From QNYQ01 sp964542985 (GTDB lineage: Archaea; Thermoproteota; Thermoprotei_A; Sulfolobales; Pyrodictiaceae), in the NCBI GenBank assembly GCA_964542985.1, contig CAZIWH010000035.1, positions 1 to 18,143 of the forward strand: 18,143 bases of DNA, written 5' to 3'. How positions within the stretch are numbered: position 1 is the first letter of the stretch; each line of letters starts with the position of its first letter. The notes under the pieces are model-generated. The model searched no databases. It was not told the origin of the DNA and worked only from the letters and a program-made list of their open reading frames with translations. Below are positions 1 to 5,484 of this stretch, piece after piece. The translations under genes and the position numbers were made by a program.

Positions 1-336
1 GACGGGAGGTTCAGTGGTGCTACCAGGGGGCTGATGGTTGGACACGTGTCGCCCGAGGCGGCGGCCCTGGGGCCTATAGCGCTGGTTGAGACCGGCGACG
101 AGGTGCTCATAGACCTTGACAGGGGTAGGCTCGACCTGCTAGTAGACGCCGGGGAGATTGAGGAGCGTAGGAGGCGCTACAGGCCCCCAGCCTCGTGGCT
201 CGAGAGGATGAGGAGGCTTAGGCGCAGCGGCCTACTGTACACTTACAGTCTGCTCGCATGCAGCGCTGATAAGGGCGGTGCACGTCGCTGTCCGCGGAGC
301 GGGGGCCTGGGGTATGAAGAGCCTGGGCAGGGTTGA
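1..336 (+). CDS. ilvD: Dihydroxy-acid dehydratase, C-terminal part (5' end outside window)
   Basis: This is the last 111 residues of dihydroxy-acid dehydratase, which dehydrates 2,3-dihydroxy-3-methylvalerate and 2,3-dihydroxy-isovalerate to the 2-oxo acids in isoleucine and valine synthesis. The reading frame is open from base 1. It begins with the family's DGRFSGATRG segment, followed by GHVSPEAAALGPIALVETGD, a highly conserved C-terminal IlvD signature. The Fe-S cysteines and most of the active site lie upstream of the window. IlvD proteins usually end near a short S-A-x-x-G-A type sequence; here SADKGGAR is followed by about 16 further residues that read into the start of leuD, so the last 23 bases overlap leuD. 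The tail looks non-conserved and may be only the distance to the next stop. Family assignment is strong; the tail is an inference. Confidence 0.95.
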   Translation, partial: DGRFSGATRGLMVGHVSPEAAALGPIALVETGDEVLIDLDRGRLDLLVDAGEIEERRRRYRPPASWLERMRRLRRSGLLYTYSLLACSADKGGARRCPRSGGLGYEEPGQG

Positions 337-841
337 GGGGTACGCGCTGGTCATGGGCGACAACGTGGACACCGACACCATAGTGGCCGCCAGGTTCCTG
401 CACTACACGGAGCCCGGGAAGCTCGCCGAGGGAGTGTTTTACAACGTGCCGGAGCTGCGCGAGAGGCTGGCCCGCGTCCCGAGGCCAGTAGTGATAGTCG
501 CTGGCAGGGGCTTCGGCTACGGCAGCAGCAGAGAGCATGCGGTGCTGGCACTCCTAGCGGCGGGGGTGAAGGCAGTGGTGGCAGCGAGCTTCCATAGAAT
601 ATTCTACAGGAATGCAATAAACAACGGCCTCCTTGTCGTGGAGTACCTCGAGGAGCCGAGGCCCCACTTAGCTGATGGCGATAGGCTTGTGGTCGACGCT
701 TCTAGGGGCGTTCTCGAGGCCCCCGGCCGGGGGCTCCGGTGGAGGCTGCGCAGCCTGCCGCCACGCATACTCTCTCTAGTGGAGACGGGAGGGCTCCGCG
801 GCGCGTTGGAAAGGATGGCCAGGGGTCAACGTTTAGAGTAA
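314..841 (+). CDS. leuD: 3-isopropylmalate dehydratase small subunit (LeuD family)
   Basis: The 175-residue swivel-domain subunit of the isopropylmalate isomerase/homoaconitase family pairs with a separate [4Fe-4S] large subunit to isomerise 2-isopropylmalate to 3-isopropylmalate in leucine synthesis. Visible family motifs are GDNVDTDTI near residue 17, GRGFGYGSSREHA (GSSREHA being the substrate-phosphate/carboxylate loop), and a SFHRIFYRNAINNGLLV segment. The length is normal for archaeal LeuD. I chose ATG at 314 because it sits just before the conserved region and follows a purine-rich GGGGCCTGGGGT stretch; an in-frame GTG at 278 would add 12 unconserved residues. The loop after the VDTDTI motif reads ARFLHYT, a region that separates isopropylmalate from homoaconitate enzymes in methanogens, and it does not match either well. 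The neighbour ilvD favours leucine synthesis. The large subunit is not in the window. Confidence 0.93.
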   Translation: MKSLGRVEGYALVMGDNVDTDTIVAARFLHYTEPGKLAEGVFYNVPELRERLARVPRPVVIVAGRGFGYGSSREHAVLALLAAGVKAVVAASFHRIFYRNAINNGLLVVEYLEEPRPHLADGDRLVVDASRGVLEAPGRGLRWRLRSLPPRILSLVETGGLRGALERMARGQRLE

Positions 842-855
842 AACGTTTAGAGTAA
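828..855. repeat. Perfect 14-bp tandem duplication at the leuD stop codon
   Basis: AACGTTTAGAGTAA occurs at 828-841 and again, directly abutting, at 842-855. The first copy contains the leuD stop codon TAA (839-841). The second lies at the upstream edge of the next gene and contains a weak TATA-like TTTAGAGTAA. It may be a recent slippage duplication or a doubled promoter or operator element. Confidence 0.9.
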
Positions 856-968
856 CCGGTAAGCGCTTAGCTAGCCTCCGCCGCCGTGCTGCACTAGGGT
901 GCCCGGCCTCGGAGAACTCGGGAAGGGCTTGGGGGCTCGTCTACGCGTCGATAGCGCTTGTCGCCGCC

Positions 969-2186
969 GTGGCGGCTGCCCGCCTCTACTACGGGTACAC
1001 GGGCTCCCTCCCGGTGCTGAGCGTGGAGGGCTACCACGCCCTCCTCGACGCGGTTCTCTCAGTCCTCGTCGTGGCCGCGCTGCTGGTCTCTAGGAGTAGT
1101 TGGGCTCGCCGCTTCCCCTATGGGCTCTACCGGCTCGAGGATCTGGCGGCTGTTCTCCTCGCGCTTGTGATACTCTTTGAACTCGTTGATCAAGCTAGGG
1201 GGCTCTTCGCCCCGGTGCCCGTTGTCCCCAACGCGGCCGTCGCCGTGCAGGCCGCCACTGTGCCCCTCCTGGCCGTCTCCGTGTGGTTGAAGAAGAGGGC
1301 GGCTGCTCTACTGCACAGCCCTGGGCTCGAAGCGGACGCGGCCCACATGGTCGTCGACGTCGCGGAGTCCGGCGCGGTCGCGGCTGGGCTGAGCCTATAC
1401 CAGCTCCTCTCCACCCCCCTGGCCTACCGTGCAGCCCTGCTCATAGCCCTGGCGGGGCTCGCTATGGCCGCTTACGAGGCCGCGCACGACTCGGTGCTTG
1501 CCCTGCTGGATCTGCCCAGGGAGCCGGAGCTGGTGAGGAGGGCCTGGCGTGTGGCCCGCGAGGCCGCGGGCCCGAAGGCAGAGATAGCTGAGCTGAAAAT
1601 CAGGTGGGCTGGCCCAGCGGTCTTCGTCGATGTCTCGGCGAGGATGCACCCGCTTCTAACCATAGATGTGGCCTCAAGGATAGCATCGCGGATAGAGGAG
1701 GCGCTTCGGAGGAGCCTGGAGTGGGTAGAGGAGGTTAGGGTGAGCATAGAGCCCACCCGTAGGAGGAAACTGAGGGTAGCGTTACCCCTGGACGAGCCCT
1801 CGCCGGCCTCGAGGCCCTCAAAGCACTTCGGGAAAGCACCCTACTTCCTGCTCGCAGACATCGAGGACGACAAAGTAGTCGGGACAAGGGTGGTGGAGTC
1901 AATGCTGTTCAAGAGGACGGGGTATAGCTCCATGCTGGCTGGCGCGGAGCTTGCAGAAAGCATGCACGAGCACGGCGTAACCGATGTAGCCGTCGTCAAT
2001 ATAGGCGAGCTGGCCTATGCGCTGCTCCTCCGCCACAAGGTGCTCGTGTGGAAGGCCGATCCCGCCGCCTCCGCGCTGGACAATGTGGACAAGCTGCTAC
2101 ACGGCCGGCTCGAGCCCCTGGAGGAGCCCACCCATGAGGCGCCGTGGCGCAGGGAGAGCAGGACAGGACAGCCTATAGTCTCCTAA
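969..2186 (+). CDS. CDF-family metal cation transporter fused to a NifX-like domain
   Basis: This is a cation diffusion facilitator, an inner-membrane exporter of divalent metals such as Zn, Fe or Mn. From GTG 969, both membrane metal-site signatures of the form (D/E)xxHxxxD are visible: E20-x-x-H23-x3-D27 and D123-x-x-H126-x3-D130. Hydrophobic helices fill residues 27-180. A cytoplasmic CDF C-terminal domain follows at about 185-262. Residues 267-380 (LRVALPLDEP, SKHFGKAPYFLLADIEDD, TDVAVVNIGELAYALLL) match the dinitrogenase iron-molybdenum cofactor (NifX/NifB C-terminal) family, a fusion known in some archaea. The 5' end is odd: the frame is open back to 837, and residues read upstream of 969 (GLVYASIALVAAVAAA) clearly belong to the first membrane helix, yet no ATG, GTG or TTG exists there in frame. 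The true start is therefore unresolved; see findings. Confidence 0.85.
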   Translation: MAAARLYYGYTGSLPVLSVEGYHALLDAVLSVLVVAALLVSRSSWARRFPYGLYRLEDLAAVLLALVILFELVDQARGLFAPVPVVPNAAVAVQAATVPLLAVSVWLKKRAAALLHSPGLEADAAHMVVDVAESGAVAAGLSLYQLLSTPLAYRAALLIALAGLAMAAYEAAHDSVLALLDLPREPELVRRAWRVAREAAGPKAEIAELKIRWAGPAVFVDVSARMHPLLTIDVASRIASRIEEALRRSLEWVEEVRVSIEPTRRRKLRVALPLDEPSPASRPSKHFGKAPYFLLADIEDDKVVGTRVVESMLFKRTGYSSMLAGAELAESMHEHGVTDVAVVNIGELAYALLLRHKVLVWKADPAASALDNVDKLLHGRLEPLEEPTHEAPWRRESRTGQPIVS

Positions 2187-2218
2187 CCGTGCTGTGGAGG
2201 AGCCCGGTGTCCTTGGGC

Positions 2219-3121
2219 ATGTGTAGGCTCCTGGCAGGCGTCTCCTGGAGCCGGCGGGGCTCCACGCTGCTCGGCGAGCTAGCTCTCCTCGTCGCGGAGG
2301 CGGCTCAGGGCGACCCCTATCTCCGGGCCGTCACCGGGGGCGAGGACAGGCACTGCCACGGCTACGGCTACGTGCTCCTCGCCCGCGGTCCCACGGGGGC
2401 CTGGAGGATAAGCTACGAGCGCTACGACGCGTTATCAGAGAACGTGGACGAGGAGGAGGCATGTAGGAGGAACCTGGAGGCAGCCAAGGGCGCGGCGGAG
2501 AAGCTCCACGGCCTGCTGCGGGCTGCCGAGGAGGCGGTGCTGGTGTTCCACGTGAGGAGGGCGGGGAGGAGGGAGCCCAGGGGCAGCCTCAACGCCCACC
2601 CCTATAGCGTAACCGCGGCCACGCCCAGGGGCGCTGCCGTGCTATACCTGGCCCACAACGGGGGCCTCCGGAAGGAGGAACTCGCCTCCGCCCTTGGGGT
2701 CGCGGCCGAGGCTTACACCGACAGCAACCTCCTAGCCCTATGGATCGCGAAACGCGTAGAGGAGGGCGTGGAGCCCCCCGTGGCCCTCGCCCAGGGCTAC
2801 AGGTACGCAAAGAGTGGCTACGATGTGGCCCTCCTAGTGGTCGAGGACAGACTGCGCTACGCTTCCCCGAGGCTACTCTACGCGGCCGGCATGGCGCCGG
2901 GCCTCGACGAGGCCAGGAGGCGCTACTACGCGCCAGTAGCCTTCGAGGCCCAAGGCGCCGTGGGCTTCACCTCCTCCACCATCCTAGACCTGGCCCGGGA
3001 GAGGCTCGGCGATGCAGACGCATGGATGAGGCTCCTTGGGGGGGACGAGTGGGGCGTCTACGAGGCTTCCAGGGCAGGGCTTCGGAGGCTCCACGGCCTG
3101 GGATCCAGGTTAACCCAATAA
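2219..3121 (+). CDS. Class II glutamine amidotransferase-like protein
   Basis: A 300-residue protein with the Ntn-hydrolase fold of class II glutamine amidotransferases, which release ammonia from glutamine with an N-terminal cysteine. From ATG 2219 it begins MCRLLA, so Cys2 becomes the nucleophile once Met is removed. This fixes the start, because a longer GTG start at 2144 would bury the cysteine. Further family motifs are HGYGYVLL (47-54), an HVRRA segment (111-115), NAHPYS (125-130), LAHNGGL (144-150) with the oxyanion Asn-Gly, and TDSNLLALWI (167-176). There is no fused synthase domain, so it resembles the stand-alone YafJ/EgtC-like group, whose substrates vary. The start lies 32 bases after the CDF gene; GGAGG at 2196-2200 is further upstream than usual. 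The acceptor substrate cannot be told from the sequence. Confidence 0.88.
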   Translation: MCRLLAGVSWSRRGSTLLGELALLVAEAAQGDPYLRAVTGGEDRHCHGYGYVLLARGPTGAWRISYERYDALSENVDEEEACRRNLEAAKGAAEKLHGLLRAAEEAVLVFHVRRAGRREPRGSLNAHPYSVTAATPRGAAVLYLAHNGGLRKEELASALGVAAEAYTDSNLLALWIAKRVEEGVEPPVALAQGYRYAKSGYDVALLVVEDRLRYASPRLLYAAGMAPGLDEARRRYYAPVAFEAQGAVGFTSSTILDLARERLGDADAWMRLLGGDEWGVYEASRAGLRRLHGLGSRLTQ

Positions 3122-3302
3122 CGGGGCGAGGCTATGCTGCTGCTCCGTGGGGGCGGATGAGGTGGTAGGGACGTACCGTAACCCCTCTCCCCTAGGGATG
3201 TGGAGTGTGGAGCGACCCTGACGCCCCCGTGCTCTTGAACGCGTGTTGGAGGTTTCGGCCTTTGTCTTGCAGGCTTGTCGGCCGTAGTTTTCCGGACGCC
3301 GA

Positions 3303-3310
3303 CTTAATAT
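3303..3310 (+). promoter_or_regulatory. TATA-like box for the thioredoxin-fold gene
   Basis: CTTAATAT stands in an AT-rich patch about 47 bases before the ATG at 3357, in an otherwise GC-rich spacer (3122-3356). Initiation 25-30 bases downstream would give a leader of about 20 bases containing the GGTGAGTGGAGGGGG ribosome-binding site. The remainder of the 235-base spacer shows no gene. Confidence 0.5.
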
Positions 3311-3356
3311 CATTCAACGGAGCGTTATTTCTCTCAAAGTAGGTGAGTGGAGGGGG

Positions 3357-3797
3357 ATGAGCGGCGGCCGCATAAGGTGCCCTAGGCTGGAAGAAGGAGT
3401 CTACCACTATGACCCATCTACTGGTGAGTGGAAACAGGGGCCGCCGAGGAGCGGCTACAGCTTGCTCGTCTTCGTAAACCTGTTCTGCAGCAAGGGCTGC
3501 GAGCGCGCAATCCGGTTAATAGAGCAGGTGGCTGGCAAGCTAATAGAGGAGGGAAAGCTTGGCCTAGGGCTCGTGGTCTGCACTAGGTTCAAACGCTTCT
3601 GCCTAGACAAGCAGGCCCGCGGCCTCTTCGCAAGCTACAACGTCTTCGCAAGCCCCACAGTGGTGGTCCTCCATAACGGAACCCCCATAGCCTCCTTCAA
3701 GGGCAGCCTCCGAGTGGAGGAGGATATGCCCAGGTTCCTCCGCCACCTAGCGGCAGAATTGAAGGCTGGGCTCCACAGCACGCCTCCAATATCATAA
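3357..3797 (+). CDS. Thioredoxin-fold protein with CX3C motif
   Basis: A 146-residue protein with no signal peptide or membrane segment, so probably cytoplasmic. The thioredoxin fold is supported by the strand YSLLVFVNLF (34-43), a cysteine pair at the start of the next helix, then LFASYNVFASPTVVVLHNGT (90-109), which has the usual Y-x-V-x-x-x-PT form with the cis-proline at P100, and IASFKGSLRVEEDM as the last strand and helix. The redox site is unusual: C44-S-K-G-C48, three residues between the cysteines instead of two. Two more cysteines, C75 and C82, lie in the middle strand region, and C8 is near the N-terminus. The start is supported by GGAGGGGG directly upstream of the ATG. It could be a thiol oxidoreductase, a metal-binding protein or a disulfide-stabilised non-catalytic relative. 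Confidence 0.75.
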   Translation: MSGGRIRCPRLEEGVYHYDPSTGEWKQGPPRSGYSLLVFVNLFCSKGCERAIRLIEQVAGKLIEEGKLGLGLVVCTRFKRFCLDKQARGLFASYNVFASPTVVVLHNGTPIASFKGSLRVEEDMPRFLRHLAAELKAGLHSTPPIS

Positions 3798-3844
3798 AAT
3801 CCTGCTTCCTTCTTTCTCGGTACCCTCGGGCTGGCGGCGCTGCT

Positions 3845-4588
3845 ATGAACGGGTTCCTCCGCGGCTTTGCGGCTGGCGCGGGCCTCGTGCTTCTCATAGT
3901 AGGCCTCGCCGCCGCCTACGCGGTCGAAACAAGGTACGAGCCCCTCTACGGGAGGATAGAACCCCTCTTACCTCTCCTAGAGGAGGCGGCCAGGCTTCTC
4001 GACACGCTTAACCAGAGCGGCCTCCCAGCAGCCTATACCACGCTAACAAACAAGCTCCCCGAGATAAAGGGGGTACTGGCAACCTACAAGGAGATCTACG
4101 GGCTTCTCTCAAGCCACGTAGAGGAGCTTGAGAGACTCTACAATGAGACGCACAGCCGCTGGTACAACGACACCCTCCGGGAGCTCGAACGGGTTTCAAC
4201 GGAGGCGTCCCCTGTCCTAAGGCTACTAGGCATAGACAGTCTGGCCTCTGACGCGGCGAAAGCCATGAAGCTCGGCCAGGAGGCGACAAGCCTCACGGCA
4301 AAAACACTATCTATTCTCCAGAGCCTACCGCCCAGTAGGCTCGAGAAGCTCCTAGAAACGTTCAGCAAGCTAGCAGAGACAATGCCCCCCGAGCGGCTCA
4401 ACCAGACACTCAGCCAGGCGGCACAGCTCCTAAGAGAAGCACAGTCGGCAGCGAATGCGGTGAAAGAGTACCCACCTAGCCGCCTCCTCCGCTACGCTGA
4501 GGCGACGGCGGCCGCTGGCGCAGCGTTACTGGTGGCAGGCGTGGCAGCAGAGGCAGCCGCCAGGAGAAGAGAAGCAGCAGAAAGGTGA
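3845..4588 (+). CDS. Helical protein anchored by membrane segments at both ends, function unknown
   Basis: I do not recognise a named family. The 247 residues form a hydrophobic segment at about 5-26, a long mostly helical middle region (about 28-215), a second hydrophobic Ala-rich segment at about 217-238, and a short basic tail ARRREAAER. Four N-glycosylation sequons (N56QS, N100ET, N108DT, N186QT) all lie in the middle region. That fits an outward-facing domain with both ends in the membrane and the tail in the cytoplasm. PPSRL/PPERL/PPSRL occurs at 162, 181 and 210, suggesting degenerate helical repeats. The gene starts 47 bases after the thioredoxin-fold gene; ATAAAATC at about 3793-3800 may be its own TATA box. 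The topology and glycosylation are inferences. Confidence 0.7.
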   Translation: MNGFLRGFAAGAGLVLLIVGLAAAYAVETRYEPLYGRIEPLLPLLEEAARLLDTLNQSGLPAAYTTLTNKLPEIKGVLATYKEIYGLLSSHVEELERLYNETHSRWYNDTLRELERVSTEASPVLRLLGIDSLASDAAKAMKLGQEATSLTAKTLSILQSLPPSRLEKLLETFSKLAETMPPERLNQTLSQAAQLLREAQSAANAVKEYPPSRLLRYAEATAAAGAALLVAGVAAEAAARRREAAER

Positions 4589-4597
4589 GATTCCGTG

Positions 4598-4620
4598 CCC
4601 CGGCTCGGGGAAGGAAAAAG
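4598..4620 (-). terminator. Stem-loop and T-run downstream of the DUF2795-like gene
   Basis: CCCCG-GCT-CGGGG at 4598-4610 forms a small perfect hairpin, with a run of five A at 4615-4619 that reads TTTTT on the - strand just past the 4644 stop. The T-run precedes the hairpin in the direction of transcription, and archaeal termination depends mainly on T-runs. It lies between two convergent genes. Confidence 0.4.
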
Positions 4621-4643
4621 GCACCTATGGCATGATGCGTATG

Positions 4644-5129
4644 TTACGCTGTGGCCTCAACCTCGCCGCGCTCCTCAAGCCTCCTTATAGCCTCGGCTAG
4701 TTCATGCAGCAGCTCCGCGGGAGTGGCGAACTCCTCCTTCTCAACCTCGTTAAGTATCTTCTCGATGTCGAGGCCGCGCCACTTGAGGCCGGCCAGTCTC
4801 TCCTTAAGCTGCTCCTTCTTCACAGGGAAGTCGAGGCCACGTATCCTCTTCAGAACCTCGACGGCCCAGTTAATGCCCCTGCGGCCGGTGACGGTGGGCA
4901 GCTCGCCGCGCTCCTCCAGCTTCCTGATGGCCTCAGCCAGCTCGTGGAGCAGCTCGGCGGGGCTAGCGAACTCCTCCTTCTCGATCTCGTCGAGTATCTT
5001 TGTCGCCGGTATCCCGTAATAGTAGAAGTCCTTGAGTCTCTCCTTAAGCTGCTCCTTCTTCACAGGGAAGTCGAGGCCACGTATCCTCTTGAGTACTTCG
5101 GCTGCCCAGTTGATGCCCCTCCTTGCCAT
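4644..5129 (-). CDS. Tandem DUF2795-like repeat protein
   Basis: A 161-residue soluble, highly charged protein made of two copies of one roughly 80-residue unit. Residues 3-82 and 83-161 align with an exact 80-residue period. Each has GINWA.EVLKRIRGLDFP, then VKKEQLKERL, a variable stretch, and KEEF(A/T)SPAELLHELAEAI. The order 'RGLDFPVKKEQL ... L..IEKEEFASPAEL' resembles DUF2795, a small helical family of unknown function. The copies differ mostly at residues 33-44 against 113-124 (KDFYYYGIPATK against AGLKWRGLDIEK). The start is ATG at 5129 with GAGGTGAGGCGGG just upstream on the - strand. A TATA-like box lies about 60 bases upstream. No enzymatic motif, cysteine or membrane segment is seen. 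It could be a DNA- or protein-binding helical protein, but the function is not known. Confidence 0.82.
   Translation of the reverse strand: MARRGINWAAEVLKRIRGLDFPVKKEQLKERLKDFYYYGIPATKILDEIEKEEFASPAELLHELAEAIRKLEERGELPTVTGRRGINWAVEVLKRIRGLDFPVKKEQLKERLAGLKWRGLDIEKILNEVEKEEFATPAELLHELAEAIRRLEERGEVEATA
4795..4850. repeat. 56-bp direct repeat, copy in second protein repeat
   Basis: Identical base for base to 5035-5090, exactly 240 bases away. It encodes the FPVKKEQLKERL region of the second 80-residue unit. Flanking DNA differs at many third positions, so identity is concentrated in this block. Confidence 0.92.
5035..5090. repeat. 56-bp direct repeat, copy in first protein repeat
   Basis: Partner of 4795-4850, same orientation, 240 bases (80 codons) apart. 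It encodes the matching segment of the first unit. The perfect match suggests recent duplication or gene conversion between the units. Confidence 0.92.
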
Positions 5130-5484
5130 CCCGCCTCACCTCTCTCCCTGATGCTTTCCACTCTTGTTTGATAGCTAGCCGCCTACGTTTAAACATTACC
5201 TAGGGGCTCCACGTGGGGAACCTATATAGAAAACAAGTCAACGCCTATACTGCTATCAAGAAATAATCCGACATGTATAATATATGGGTTAATAGCTGTA
5301 GGAACAGCCGCGCGGCCTTCGGAGAGAAACGTGGAGGGGGCTCAGTGCTCGGCTGGAGTCGTCATCCCGGCGAAGACGGTAGGTATAATCCCTGGCTCCT
5401 CACAGCCCCTTGAGGAAGCTGTGTCGCTGGTGCAGGGGTTTATCCAGGCCCACCCTGGCGGCCTCCAGCTTGAGGTGTAGTGTC
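5130..5484. other. 355-bp spacer between divergent genes, with promoter-like elements
   Basis: This AT-richer spacer separates the DUF2795-like gene (-) from malic enzyme (+). It holds TTTAAA at 5188-5193, well placed as a - strand TATA box. An 8-bp palindrome CCACGTGG lies at 5209-5216, followed by the palindrome CTATATAG at 5222-5229. TATA-like patches occur at about 5276-5284 and at 5384-5389 (TATAAT). The last would give malic enzyme a leader of roughly 70 bases; the others would imply a much longer one. I see no tRNA-like T-arm and no box C/D pair. A 46-codon frame at 5273-5413 lacks a ribosome-binding site and is not called. Confidence 0.5.
5188..5193 (-). promoter_or_regulatory. TATA-like box for the DUF2795-like gene
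   Basis: TTTAAA (with flanks, AATGTTTAAACG on the - strand) lies about 60 bases before the - strand start at 5129. Initiation near 5164 would give a leader of about 35 bases that carries the GAGGTGA ribosome-binding site. Confidence 0.5.

Noticed and set aside
2144..2218. Upstream GTG start for the amidotransferase
   Set aside because: It would bury the catalytic cysteine, which must be residue 2.
5273..5413. 46-codon frame in the spacer before malic enzyme
   Set aside because: No ribosome-binding site, no recognisable sequence, and it overlaps likely promoter DNA.
5410..5484. 25-residue N-terminal extension of malic enzyme
   Set aside because: Cys/Arg-rich and unlike the family; ATG 5485 has a well-spaced GAGGTG.
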